64,000 nucleotides of DNA from Gremmenia infestans (taxonomy: Eukaryota; Ascomycota; Leotiomycetes; Helotiales; Hamatocanthoscyphaceae): NCBI GenBank assembly GCA_032629725.1, contig JAFEVB010000001.1, positions 558,001 through 622,000 on the forward strand, read 5' to 3'. The notes below the pieces were generated by a model that saw nothing but the letters and a program-made list of their open reading frames with translations, was not told the DNA's origin and did not search any database. Positions 43,089-54,435 of this stretch are shown piece after piece. Positions within the stretch are counted from its first letter, which is position 1; every line of letters begins with the position of its first letter. The translations under genes and the position numbers were made by a program.

Positions 43089-45760
43089 TCAGAGAGTGTT
43101 CGCTAATGGAACATCCATGGCATTCTGGCCAAGCAGACACTGATCTATGAGTTCCTGCGAAGATACTGGTCAGCAAGCGCTGGTAAAAGAGAGGGCCTCG
43201 AGAATAAGAGCTTACCCAATCTATGTCTTCTGAGCCAGTGAAAATTGTGCTCAGAGGTTCTTCAAGGTTGAAATGCAATGGTGGATAGCTGTTCATAGTG
43301 GGGTCTTGACCGGGCGCACCAAATGCGGTTGTGTTCCAGTCGGGAATGGGTCCTAATTAGTGCGAGTCAGCATATAGATGTAGTATCAGATCCGAAAGAA
43401 CCAATGTCAGCTAGAAGTGAGCTGTTATTGTTTCACGACTTACCCCATGATGGAGCACTCGTCATTCCATTTGGGCTACCTCCGGCTATGGATCTATCCG
43501 ATGACACGCTTGGAGTAGTGACTGGTGTAGCTCTAACATGTGGTGGAGGTAGTTTTGAAAGTATTGCCGCGAGAACACTCGAAGCCCGGCGATCTTCTCG
43601 GGACATTGTTGGCTGAGAAGACCAAATTTTATAAGAGACTTTCAGGGCCTCATATTTCTCGACATCGGCTAATTGTTGTTGAAAATCTTTAAAGACAGGT
43701 TTCCTGTGAGATTCAAAAAGGTCCAGGCAGATGAGCATAACAGCTAATAAATAGCTGTAATGAACGGCAAGTTAGCTTGATGTCCACTCCAGCTCAGACT
43801 CCGGGGAACATGCTCAGAACAATCATCAATAGAATGCAAACGTCCACAATAAGAAATAAAGGGAGTGAGATTATCTTACTCATATATCAAGAGGTTGGAT
43901 GGCATCCATTTCTCATGATTAAGTTGCCCCCCTGGCTGGCAAGCAGCATGTATTTCAGCTTGATATTTCAATATTTTGAGTGCTGCATCGATGCAAGTTT
44001 TGCGGGAGTAATTGAACACCGGGTTGGACCTCTCGTGGTTGATGTAATTCCGGTGTAAGACGCAGAGAGTCTTCAGATACATCAAATCCAGGTTGAATCT
44101 ATGCAGTATCATGTAAGACTGCTCTCCAAAACATGATACAACGGGCCTCATTTGAAGACTGGGAGGGACATCGGCATGAATTTCTTGAAGCTCTTTGTCA
44201 AGCCTCATAGTTTGTTCGTATGATGGACGTTTGACAGCTAGTGCAAGACGAAAAGCACGTCGAAGTACTTTTCCAAGCCTACTCTTGTAACAAGAATAGA
44301 GCATGGGCGTGGGATCAGTCGGCGGCCGAGAAGGTGGAAGCACAGCGCAATCCTCATCAAAGTCGGTATCAAATAAATTACTAGGGTTTTCGGTATCGCA
44401 AACTTCATCCGGTATGACAGAGGGCAATCCAGCCTGAAACGAAAGTAAGAAATCGAGAGTCTCGATGGTGAAAAATGTTCTCCTTCTCATTTCAGCTTCG
44501 AACGGAGAAAAGTGGCCGAGATGGCGAGGATCGTGATGATAACCCATTCGCATAGCCATTCTGGCGCAGACACTCATCAACAGCCAGGAATTTGTCTCTT
44601 GGTTATCCCTCCGAAAGTGCTGGCACACTGTGTATAGTAGCAAAGACTCTACTGAGTACGGCCTTGCTCTGGGGTATTTCCCGGCTACTAGAGCTTGCCC
44701 AGCTCTGGTCAAGAATTCCTCTCCCAGGGAACGGTTTGCAAGGTCACCATCCCCTTCAGAACGGGATTCAATTACCTGGGTCCCTATATACAAGGTAGAA
44801 AAGAGCATTGAAATCCATAGAAAGGATGCGGAAGACGGGTCAGCCCAGAAAGATTCATACTATAGGTAATCAATGCTTGAACTTCGGGCTTCGGGGAATG
44901 AAGGTAAGTACCTCTCTCATGAACTTCTTCATGTGAAGGATCGGACTTTGATTGTGTCGATGGCTAAAGTAAGTGGCAAGCAGTTTGTCTACGCTGGCTC
45001 TATCACATAGGGTTTTGCGGACATCTGTGAGTGTCAATGACTTGTTCGTCTCAAATAAGATATCGGGACAGCCGAGAGAAGGGAGTGTTTGCTCATCCTC
45101 CTCATCTTCAGGCTCGAGAGCGACCTGGATGCCTCGGATCTGCAACTTATCAGCTATGCTCGGACAAGCTTTTGTGATAATGGCTACTGACATTCTCAAG
45201 TATTGCAGTCCAGTGTGTAGCACCAAGGTACTTCGTTTCAGACCTGCTGATGTCCAAACGGCCTCGAGCCCCTGAGCATGGCTCGACCGTTCTCAATGAG
45301 CTATCAAGGGAGAGATCTTCCAGGTTTTGATCCACAGGTTGGCCATTCGCGTGTGCAATATCGCCGGTGCTTTCTGAACCTTCACTTGATGATTGAAGAA
45401 GTCCCGTGACCATATCCTCCAATTTTTGCAAACGCAGATGCGCTTCAGCATTTTTAGATTCTCCAGCCCTATCACGCTTACCGCGCTCATTGCGATTGCC
45501 GCTGGAGTAGGTGCATGATGCCGCATCATATCGCCCTCTCTTGGCGCAAGATGAGCACGGGACCTGACGGTCACACTTTAGTCTGATCAATTAGCTACCA
45601 CTTTTGACATTTTGACCCTGAATAACACCAACTTTTTGGTTCTACAAGCGACACAAGATACTGGTTGTCGGTTCCGCTTGACTACTCGAGTCTCTGCCTT
45701 ACTTCTGGCGTCACTCTTCTCTATTCGGAAAACATTTTGGTGGTCGGATAATCCTGGCAT
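43089..45760 (-). CDS. Zn2Cys6 fungal-specific transcription factor
   Basis: A 746-residue nuclear regulator in seven exons: 45760-45633, 45582-45192, 45139-44912, 44859-43880, 43754-43444, 43352-43216, 43154-43089 (2241 nt). The binuclear zinc cluster is complete, with Cys spacing C-x2-C-x6-C-x5-C-x2-C-x10-C starting CVACRTKKLKCDRQ; intron 1 splits it inside the Lys-Lys pair and uses a weak GTTGGT donor. A coiled-coil linker follows (HLRLQKLEDMVTGLLQSSS). The fungal_trans domain shows GKYPRARPYSVESLLLYTVC, CARMAMRMGYHHDPRHLGHF and FEAEMRRRTFFTIETLDFLL. The acidic/aromatic C-terminus ends DWELIDQCLLGQNAMDVP, a common end in this family. No gene cluster surrounds it, so the regulated pathway cannot be guessed. 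Confidence 0.92.
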
Positions 45761-46496
45761 ATTCGGGGCTGCTTGGAATCTTTCCCCCACAGTAAAACAA
45801 TGATCGAAGAGATAAGAACGCTGAAGCAGAACAATGCAAGCTGGTAGTAAGTAATAAATCTCTAGCAGCTTTCTATCACAGTTGATAATGAAATCAGTGT
45901 ACGTAAGAAAACACATTTCCGACTAGCGCTGTAATCTAGACGCGATTATTACTAGGGAACACCCCAAGCAGTGATAGATCATGCCAAAAACGAACCACTT
46001 TCACATCGAGACAAAGTGCATTCATTCAACATTTCTACAAGTCGAGACACGACCAGGCAAGGTTCCTTTGAGCCAATAATACATCTCACCCACATTCCAA
46101 GTTACTCGTATCGCTATTAGCCAGAATCTAGCCTTGAAGCTCCCAGGCCACAATCGGAATTCATAGCATAATCCAACGTCCCTTTAATGGTACCTGATTC
46201 ACTCACCCTGGCTCCTAGTCAGGCGCGGGTTTCTTACAGCCCACAACTGCCTGAAGTGTCTTCCAAACTATGTCTGATATTGCGCTGCTGCCTAACATTG
46301 TTGGCTAAAGAGCGGATCGGTCAAACTGGATGGTTTCTCCCAGATCATCAAACAGGTAGGCGTCGAAGTCGTAATATCAACTAAAGCCATGCCAATTCAA
46401 GCAGTGGAGCCTCATATCACTATCTTATATCTTCCAACTTCCATTCGTGTCCTCATAGGCATCGGTTTCGCCATCATAGCTAGATTCTTCCCTTAG
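45761..46496. other. Intergenic, nothing identified
   Basis: Promoter of the Zn2Cys6 gene on the left and 3' flank of the PIF1 gene on the right. No exon or RNA gene recognised. Confidence 0.4.
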
Positions 46497-49240
46497 TCAT
46501 TGGGATTTATATTGAAAACGTCGGATTGCCGCTATCGGGTCGCCCCAGCTGTCTTTGGAATTCCCGTTTCCATCGTAGCTGGAAGGAAACTGCTGTAGAA
46601 ACTCCTCTTCAACAACAGATTCCATCTGCGTAGGCGAATTGGTCGTCGATGATCTAGAAGGTCTCAAGTGCTCCCAGTGATCGCTTTCGTAGAACTCTAC
46701 GACTTCTGAAGGCATTGTAATCTGTTCTCTCGAGGCGCCCGTGACAGTAAGGCCTTCAAGTTTTGTCGCCCTAGAAAGCCCAACATACAACTGTCCTGCC
46801 TCAAATCGTTTGTCGGAACAAACTTCGACATACTCCAACGTCATCCCTTGACTTTTGTGGATCGACAGGGCCCAGGCAAGGGTCAGAGGAATCTGCGTTC
46901 TGGCAACAAAGTACGAATCTTGATTCTTGCGTTTTTGACTACCCTGTGTCTGGGGACGGATTGTTTGAGTCCTCCCATTGGAGAATCGAACAACTGGTCT
47001 CAAGGTGTGATTGTGTCCCTTGAATTGCTCGAGATGCTCCTTTTCACTTTTTGAGAGTTTGGGTTCTTGCCAGGAGCTTGTGTCCCTAAATCCAACAACT
47101 TCGCCTTGAGACCCGTTTACCAAGCCAGACTTAAGACTAAGATTGGTCAGAAGAACGACTTTGGCACCAATTTTGAGAACCAGGCTAAATAATTGGCGAG
47201 TTAGTCTTTTGCTTTCCAAAAACAACCTCGGGAGTCAGAGAAGTACAAGGTTCTCTTTGAAGGAATACTGGAATAGTTCAAATACAAGAGACACAATGTG
47301 ATGACGGTATTATGAAAGCGTTGCTGGTCCTCACTCATTTGGAAATCGGTGCTCCCCATTGGACAGAGAGAATTCAAACTGTCTCCGCCTGTTCTCTATC
47401 TCGGAACGACGAGGTTCATAATCGTCTTCTAGTGAGGGGTACAGTTTCGTCGCTGAATCGTGTGCCTGCCACGTTATCTCTTTCGATTGTATCAAAGCTA
47501 ATTCTTTCGAATTGTGCGCTTGAACTTGTAGGATTCGAGACATGAGTTTGATAGCAACGACTCCATCAGGAAGAACCTTCTTGCTGGTAAGTGCGAGCCA
47601 TTCCGCATCGCTCAGAATGTTGCCGTCTCGGATTTTGTTTAGTGTTAATTGAAAATTGCTGTCTTTTTGTCGATGTATTTGCTCAAGCATAACGTGACGC
47701 AGTTTCAGCTCCGCCCAGACTGGCGCCTTAAAAGCGTATTTGTCTTCTTCATGGAAGGTTTCTTTGCCGATGTCTTTGCATCTGTCATTTTGGCAAACGA
47801 TATCACTACTGCTCTTCGGATATTCTTCACCGCATGCAAGACAAAACTCAAAAGGTTTGACGGGTGGCAGCTATAAGATTGGAGTATTAGCATAACTTTT
47901 GGGACTTTAGGTACCTCCATAGTGTCAAGATGCTGGAGGAAAATGTTATAAAACAGAGACAGCATTCCTAGAGCATAGCTCAAGAGGCGCAAGATGTAGA
48001 CACGAATTTGAGAGGCTTGCCTGATGAAAATCTCCAACGAAAATGACTTGTTTGCCACCCATAGGCTTGGTGGTCTGAAAGATGTATTGCATCAATAGAT
48101 TCAGCCTTTCTAAGAATTGATTTTCTACCATTGAGATTTCCTCAATTACTAGCACGTCTGTTTTTTGTATCCTTCTCCTTGCAAACTTGCTGGTATCATT
48201 GAGTAGGCAGTGGATGGGCTTTTGTAAAGAATCAGGCTGCCCTGCAGAAGAAGAGACAATTAGTTTCGCATTATTGAAGGGTCAAATAACGACCGGCGGT
48301 TTGATCGTCAAGAAAAACCCCGTATTTTTGGAGTGAAAGCCTAGAGGTTCTGCAAATTTTGCTGACTTACATCCAGCGAAGGAGTACGTCGTCAGCCCAC
48401 CGAGGGGCAAGGCAGCTATCCCTGTAGGTGCAATGACTTGAACTGTTTTCCCCGATATTCTTAACTTTTTGATAATTTCTTTGAGTGTGACGGTTTTGCC
48501 AGATCCGCTGCGAATGATGGGGAGTTAGATTTTTAGTAGGATGAATCAGAGGCAACGAAAATGAGAAAAAGGAAATTAGTAGAATTTTAGATTATCTTAC
48601 GCTGCACCCGTGAGAAAGACATCTTGATTGTCCAGCGCCATATCTACGACGGCTTGCTGTTCGGCTGTAAGGGTTAGAGGAGGTTCGTCCTGGCTTTCTC
48701 CCTGAACCGGTTCGAATACGTCTGCCGTCATCTTGATCTTTTTCGATGCATGCTGTATATCTTCAGCATCATCCAAGGTAGCATGTCTCTTGCGTTTATC
48801 ATTGCTATAAAGTGCGTTAGCAAGATACGAGAACGGATTATAAAGCATTTTGGTCCATTTAGGTTTTGCAATCTGAATTAAATCAAAATACAGAAGAGAG
48901 ATAAGGCCCTCTGACTACTGTACGGATCGGGTGCGTCGAATATAAAAGCGGCTGCGTCTAGGATGGCCACTGACCTGGAGTCCTCGTCTCTTTGACTATC
49001 TATTGTCTCATCCTCCCCCTCAGGGTCCGGCACACCTAGTACACTAGTTGTGCGTTCACTCAATTGGCCAGAGTTCAATGCTTGCCAATTGTCCCAGGCC
49101 GTCTGTGCTGCTTCTCGAGTGGAGTATCCCTGGTAATCCTGGCCGCTGAAGCCGTGTACTTGCTTATTACATTCGGAATAAGTAAAGTATATTCCTGGGA
49201 TTCTTCCAGCCCGGACTACGTAAGCTACCTTCTTCGCCAT
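46497..49240 (-). CDS. PIF1-family DNA helicase fused to an RNase H1-type hybrid-binding domain
   Basis: A 683-residue protein in six exons: 49240-48975, 48804-48601, 48507-48371, 48241-48021, 47870-47335, 47184-46497 (2052 nt). Residues 1-50 are a hybrid-binding (viroplasmin-like) domain: AYVVRAGRIPGIYFTYSECN, KQVHGFSGQDYQGYSTREAA, the same fold that lets RNase H1 grip RNA:DNA hybrids. The helicase follows: Walker A GAAGSGKT, motif Ia APTGIAAL, motif II VLVIEEISMV, motif III FVGDFHQLPPV, then IGAKVVLLTNL and LVNGSQGEVVGF, and motifs V-VI in LAWALSIHKSQGMTLEYVEV and QLYVGLSRATKLEGL. Just after motif III is a four-Cys insert (CLACGEEYPKSSS...CQNDRC). Intron 4 has a GC donor and AG acceptor. 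Start at 49240; the head joins helicase through a phase-2 intron, the alternative donor near 48920 also works. Confidence 0.85.
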
Positions 49241-49572
49241 TGATGAAAATGCGTTGCCCTGTGTTGTCAAGATCTTTTGGAAGCGTTGAGGACGCGTTGC
49301 TTGCCGACTCGATAGTCTTATCGGCAAGGTCTTGGGTAATATCAAGACATGCATAAGTACAGTACTTGTTAGATGTGAGATGCATCTAGACGACGCATAA
49401 TGACTTCCTTCGTGCAGAGAAAGAGGCGTCGTTTGATCTCGGCCGGGGTCTTCGCCTAGAGAAATCCAGCCTTGCAGCCTTGCGCTAGTGACCTTTATTC
49501 GTTCACACAAACTCCTGCCGACTTCCCGATATAATATACATCCCAACGTTCAGACAAGTCACTATCTACACG
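49241..49572. promoter_or_regulatory. Divergent promoter, PIF1-type helicase / TAN1
   Basis: 332 bp separate the two start codons. The minus-strand frame stays open upstream of the helicase ATG to about 49546, but the residues there are not protein-like and no family resemblance is seen. No specific site is recognised. Confidence 0.45.
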
Positions 49573-50980
49573 ATGAATTCAAACAAACGCAAAGAAAGGC
49601 CAATTAATATTGAGAAGGGTAGAGGAGCAAAGAGGACCAAGGTGCGTACCGTCAACTTTCATTCGGTACCTTCCTTTTTTCCTTGGCATGAATCTTTTAG
49701 CTGGGGAGTAATAAGCTCAGATCTAAGTATTAGAATGAGGCTATTGACATCAGATGCTGTCTGACTTTACAGCGCGCTTGTCACTTGTCTTAGGAGGGTA
49801 TGGTCATGTTCAACTTGTCTTTGCGCCAGCCACTTCCCTCGTTACTAGCGAACGTGTTCTGATATTTGTACCTTGTTTCTAAATCGATAATGAATCTGCA
49901 TCGAGGACTATACTTAGTTTCTGACTGCAATCTAGGGCGGATCTGGAGGGAAGTGGCAAACTCCACATCAGCAAGCAAAGCTGGCCTCTATTCGTGGGCG
50001 TGGAATAATCGAGCCTGGAGATGTTGGTATTTGGGCAACATGTGCGAGAGGACAGGAGGGAAAGGCCACGGTGGAGCTTCGCAGCCTATTGCACAAAGTT
50101 TGTATTGCCCCGAAGAATTGGATCACTTTTATTGATTTTGCGATTAGTTTGCTGAGCAGTTTTATGGCATTGTTGGTGAAGCAGAAGAAGATGATGAGGA
50201 GGACGAAGATGATCTTGACATCGAGGCCGCCATTCAGAAGGAGGCCGCAGCCATTGAAAATCAGAAAGGGAAACCTAAACTTTTCACCACGGCCCGCCTT
50301 GACATTGAGTGTGTCTTGTTCGTCAAGGTCCGCCCGCCCATAGATCCAGTCGACTTCGTTCATCGGATTTGCAAGGAGGTAGCATTGAAGCCAGATACTG
50401 CCCGGACGAGATACATTAATCGACTAACGCCAATGACTATGATCGGGAGAGCAACTGAGAAGGGACTTGAGGAAGTAGGGAGAACTGTGCTTGGAGACTA
50501 CTTTGAGCTGAACAAGACCACGGAAAATTCCGAGGATAACGGAGAAATCACAAAGGAAGAGAAGCCAGAACGAACAAGCTATTCGGTAAGTTGGTAATGA
50601 CCTTTCCATGTCACCTGCACCGCTGATATAAGATACAGTACGCTATTCGGCCTACCATACGCAACCACAACACTCTCAAGCGAGACGTAGTAATAAAACA
50701 GATTGCTTCGTCAATCGCTGATGTCCATAAAGTTAATCTCACTAAGCCGGACAAGGTCATTTTAGTCGAGATCTATCAGGTATGTATCTTCTACTACATC
50801 TTCTAACCTGACTGCTGGATATTGATGCAGTGGTACGTTGCAGTCCGATAGCTGATAGTGGGTTACCAGACAATATGCGGAATGAGCGTTGTAGGAGATG
50901 ATTGGGAGGCACTCAAACGATTCAACTTGGCTGAACTCTCCAAACCTAAAGCTTCTGTCGAGGTTGAATCCAAAGCTTGA
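49573..50980 (+). CDS. TAN1: Tan1 / THUMPD1-type THUMP-domain tRNA acetylation factor
   Basis: A 306-residue protein in five exons: 49573-49641, 49936-50097, 50148-50585, 50639-50779, 50870-50980 (921 nt). Tan1 is the tRNA-binding partner of Kre33/NAT10 in making N4-acetylcytidine 12 in tRNA-Ser and tRNA-Leu. The N-terminus is basic (NSNKRKERPINIEKGRGAKR); GIIEPGDVGIWATCARGQEG and the acidic linker lead into the THUMP domain, with DPVDFVHRICKEVALKPDTA, RTRYINRLTPMTMIGRATEK, SYAIRPTIRNHNTLKRDVVI and VILVEIYQTICGMSVVGDDW, all typical. Intron 1 (294 nt) is long for this window. Complete, with a normal length. It shares a 332-bp divergent promoter with the PIF1-type helicase. Confidence 0.95.
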
Positions 50981-53072
50981 ATGCGTAACGACAGACGACG
51001 CGTTCAATACGTCAACTACTATCGAGTATCGACAGGACGAATACGAATGAATGAGATGCATGGAACACAGCTGTGGTGAGACATCTACAGTGGTTCTTGG
51101 ATATCGCGAAGGGGAAACGGCACCTCGAATTCTGGGAAAGCCAATAATCTTAGCTCTGACCGCTCTCTTGTTCATTAGCGATTATATGCACGATAACGGA
51201 TACTTGCCCAGCAGCAGGAAAGCGAGGTGACGTGGGTTTGCAGGCATTGAACAGACAGCCCCATCTTTGCCGTCTCGAGTTCACAGAGTCACAGACATGA
51301 AATTCGAGTTGCCTCTTACTACTCTCACTAGCGAGCATCAAAGCTCACACTGTTGGCTAATAATGAAGTGCATTTACTCGATCAGTGCCGGAACTAGATT
51401 TCACATTGACGCTTTGGCTGTTCTCCTATCTCAACTTCGTGCCACGCAGAAATACAGTAGATGGATTCCTTTTACCAGTACTGTACTCGTGGTATGGAAC
51501 GGAACTTTAGAATACTCGCTAGAAGCCTTCCACGTCCAGTGGCGCGATCTCTGGGAGATCAGCAGAGCTAAGCTAACCGGATCTGCCCAAAATTAACGAA
51601 CGCGGACCGCATGAGTGTATTATAGACGAGGATTACTCGAGTAGAAGGTAATACTTCACGGAGTATTGACCGGCTCGACCTTTGCATATTCACCACAAGC
51701 TTTGATCTCTTTTTCGTTGTTCAAAGGTAGCATCATATTATTAGGCTTCATTGGAACTCTGAGGATTTGGCAAGATGCATTATTTATACCTTCTCAACAA
51801 GACATTGCAAAATTGAGAAGGTGCTCATATGCCTTTCTTCTAGTTTAACAACACTCTGTTTGAGTCGGCGATTTCTTTGCCTCCGTGGATAGGTTATGCT
51901 AATTGGTGGGAATGATCAATCTCTAGGTTTATGGTGCAGTGCATCTACGGAGTAGGCAACCTTTTAGGGCTTCCTATGCGGCTTTGGGGCTTCTCGTTGC
52001 ACATATATCACATCTGCAGCCAAGCGATCTTGTCAACTAAGATTCATGAATGCACTTTGCCGCAGAGTAGTGAGTATAGAAAATCCCAGTAACCACTTTT
52101 TATTGTTCCAGAAGGCATCTACGGTCCACAAAAGTCATGCACATTCGCTTCTTACCAACCAGTAGGGGAATTTCATGCCCCGCCCCCTGAACATCCCATC
52201 CCATCCCATCCCCACCCTCGGATGCGTCCCCTACAGTACGGAGTGAGTGCTTCCCCTATGCTCGTCTTAGCTGTAGCCGGCGCTCCCATTCATCGTTCAT
52301 GTGCCTGCGCCCACAATTAAAAGCCCTCTTCATGCCGTGTCCACGTCGCGGTAAACGTGCTAACCTCCCTACTTTCCCCCCAAGCGCCCCCAAGCCGCGC
52401 CCATACTGCGAACGAGGCATCGCACCCAACATCGAGGTACGAGTACACCACAAAGCAGGTGGCGTCTAAGATGGCTGGCAATGCTCGCCTATCTCGCCCA
52501 ATCGGCCTTACTCTCTCTTCTTTTCATTTCAGCCAGCGTAAAGAGTGAGACCGAGCTTGGGTGCAGTGCTTTGCGCTTCAAGACAGACAGCACAGGTGAG
52601 CTGCGTCGTCGCTTCTTTGCATTGCTGGGGTTAGCCTTGTGACCGTTGACGACCTTAACGTTAGCTAAGGTATATATGCGCATTACCGCTTCGAGCTCAT
52701 CTGACAAATATCTACCTACTGTTGTCTCCTGCCTGCTGCAATCGTGCCGTCTCACTCGCTTTTGGGCACGTATTGTATCGACCGATTGGAATTCCATGCT
52801 TCAATAGAACTTTATCTCACCTCATCCACTTGTTTCCCACCAGTGCCACCCGCTCCTATCGTTACGAATCCCACGGGTAGGCCGCGAACTAAAACCATCT
52901 GCAAATGGAACACTCATGCATTTTGCGTTAATTAATTACCATTCTGTCTTGGTCTTGTATTTGAGTAACCGGCTTCTCAGTCCCATGTCAAGATATCGTT
53001 ATTTATCTAATTGCAAAAGCTTAAATTACAACTATTGCACCTTCCTAGGACTACCGGGAAATTTCCATCAAG
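50981..53072. other. 2.1 kb gene-free region
   Basis: No supported gene. Open frames at 51267-51596 and 50762-51175 (antisense) show no domain, and the latter partly covers TAN1. The region has a CTACTCCGTAGA word in reverse (51943-51954), a TACGGAG at 52237-52243, C-rich CCATCCCATC repeats near 52190-52210, and a long probable leader of the APH-like gene. Confidence 0.45.
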
Positions 53073-54335
53073 ATGTCATCCTCGAGGCGGCCTCCTCTAT
53101 CCTCCCGCCCAAACATGACATCGCTTATGTATTCACTACCAGTTCGAAGACTAAAAGAAATACTCAGCCATGTCGTTCCCGAAGCAACGCTGGGTCCTGT
53201 CGAGGAATTGCCGTCGACGCAGCTGCCGAGACTCTATTCCCTCAGCATGTCAGATGATCGAAAGCTTCTCCTCTCGTTTGCCCCAAGCCTTGCTGTACGT
53301 CTACTCAGACAAGAAGCCAGTATCCTTTCATCTGAAGCAACACTGGTATACTTCATTGCCGGCTCGGATTGCCGACCTGCTGAGATGGCGGGGTCAGCAG
53401 ACAGCGGGATCGAGACGCCAAATACCGTGTCGCTTTCCGAGGTAGTCCCAAGGCTTCTCAAGCATTCGTCGAACAATAGAGAAATGGCATATCCATACAG
53501 CATTTTCGAAGAAACTACCGGGGCACCCCTATCAACTCTCTCCGTATATCTCAGCCTCCCCGAACGCCGTCTGGTAGATAGGCAAGTCGGATCCATGGCC
53601 CGAGCCTTGGCGTCTCTCACGTCTCCGAATGGAACCTTTGGAACTGTCACTCAGGTCATGGCTAATCCATTCAGCATTGCGCTGCCCTCAGCACCGCCAG
53701 TCGCAGGCTCTCAGACATGGTCGGAGGCCTTCAACACCCTACTTGAGGGAATTTTGAGAGATGGAGAGGATATGAGAGTCTTGCTGCCATATGAAACTGT
53801 GAGGGAACATTGCCAACGACTTTCGTGGCACCTAGATGCCATTACTCTTCCTAGGCTGGTCGTTCTCGATGCTGGCAACGAAAGGAACGTGATGCTTGAC
53901 AGAGGATTAGATGGAAACGCTTCGAGCTCCTCGACAGGGGGTCACGTCAAGGTGACGGGGCTCAGGAGCTGGAGCCAGGGGATCTTTGGGGACCCTCTTA
54001 TAGGTGAGGTGTTTGACAGTCCCAATGAAGGGTTTCTGGAAGGGTGGCAATCAGGAGGCGGGAGTGAAGATGTGATTGAAGATGAACCCAATGCGGGGGT
54101 TCGTTTGTTGCTTTACCGATGTTACAGGGCTGTTGTGAGCATTGTAACAGAACATTACAGGCCACAGGCAGATAGCAGTAGGAGAGAACTCGATGGCCGG
54201 AGGAAACTGACGAGTGCCTTGTCCGAGCTGGAGAAGATTGATGTTGCTGTCAGCGATGCATTAAAAAGATCAAGAAGTTTATCTGCGGAGGCGTCTGACG
54301 AAGAGAGTTCAAAGAGGCAGAAAGTGGCCGAATAG
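53073..54335 (+). CDS. Fungal APH-like phosphotransferase-fold protein
   Basis: A 420-residue intronless protein. Its layout recalls the aminoglycoside-phosphotransferase (APH) kinase-like family: an N-lobe with LLLSFAPSLAVRLLRQEA and EATLVYFIAGSDCR, a hinge-like MAYPYSIFEETTGAPLSTL, the helix RRLVDRQVGSMARALASL, and a catalytic-loop-like LPRLVVLDAGNERNVMLD where Asp and Asn match the HGDxxxxN pattern loosely (the His-Gly is Leu-Asp). GLRSWSQGIFGDPLIGEVF follows the usual D-x-[DE]W position but reads Arg-Ser-Trp, so the metal-binding Asp may be missing. That hints at a pseudokinase. The C-terminus ends in a Ser/Glu/Lys tail with KRQK. ATG 53073 has a good context; ATG 53115 is possible. Tail-to-tail with SGT1, 100 bp apart. 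Confidence 0.65.
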   Translation: MSSSRRPPLSSRPNMTSLMYSLPVRRLKEILSHVVPEATLGPVEELPSTQLPRLYSLSMSDDRKLLLSFAPSLAVRLLRQEASILSSEATLVYFIAGSDCRPAEMAGSADSGIETPNTVSLSEVVPRLLKHSSNNREMAYPYSIFEETTGAPLSTLSVYLSLPERRLVDRQVGSMARALASLTSPNGTFGTVTQVMANPFSIALPSAPPVAGSQTWSEAFNTLLEGILRDGEDMRVLLPYETVREHCQRLSWHLDAITLPRLVVLDAGNERNVMLDRGLDGNASSSSTGGHVKVTGLRSWSQGIFGDPLIGEVFDSPNEGFLEGWQSGGGSEDVIEDEPNAGVRLLLYRCYRAVVSIVTEHYRPQADSSRRELDGRRKLTSALSELEKIDVAVSDALKRSRSLSAEASDEESSKRQKVAE

Positions 54336-54435
54336 AATGCTTGAAGGGGGTCAGCGCGGCGTTTTGGTTCTTACATTGATACCCTATTATGAGAAACCCC
54401 CAATGGAGATGATGTCCTTTCTCCGAGTTCTAAAT

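Noticed and set aside
43089..43154. Alternative last exon of the Zn2Cys6 gene using the CATAG acceptor
   Set aside because: It gives an early stop after WISVCLARMPWMFH. The CGCAG acceptor restores DWELIDQCLLGQ, a usual family ending.
48878..49546. Upstream extension of the PIF1 frame to 49546
   Set aside because: The 100 residues before MAKKVAYVVR have no similarity to anything I know and overlap the divergent TAN1 promoter; the hybrid-binding domain begins right after the ATG at 49240.
50762..51341. Antisense open frames over the TAN1 3' end
   Set aside because: Shadows of the real exons and spacer on the other strand, no motif.
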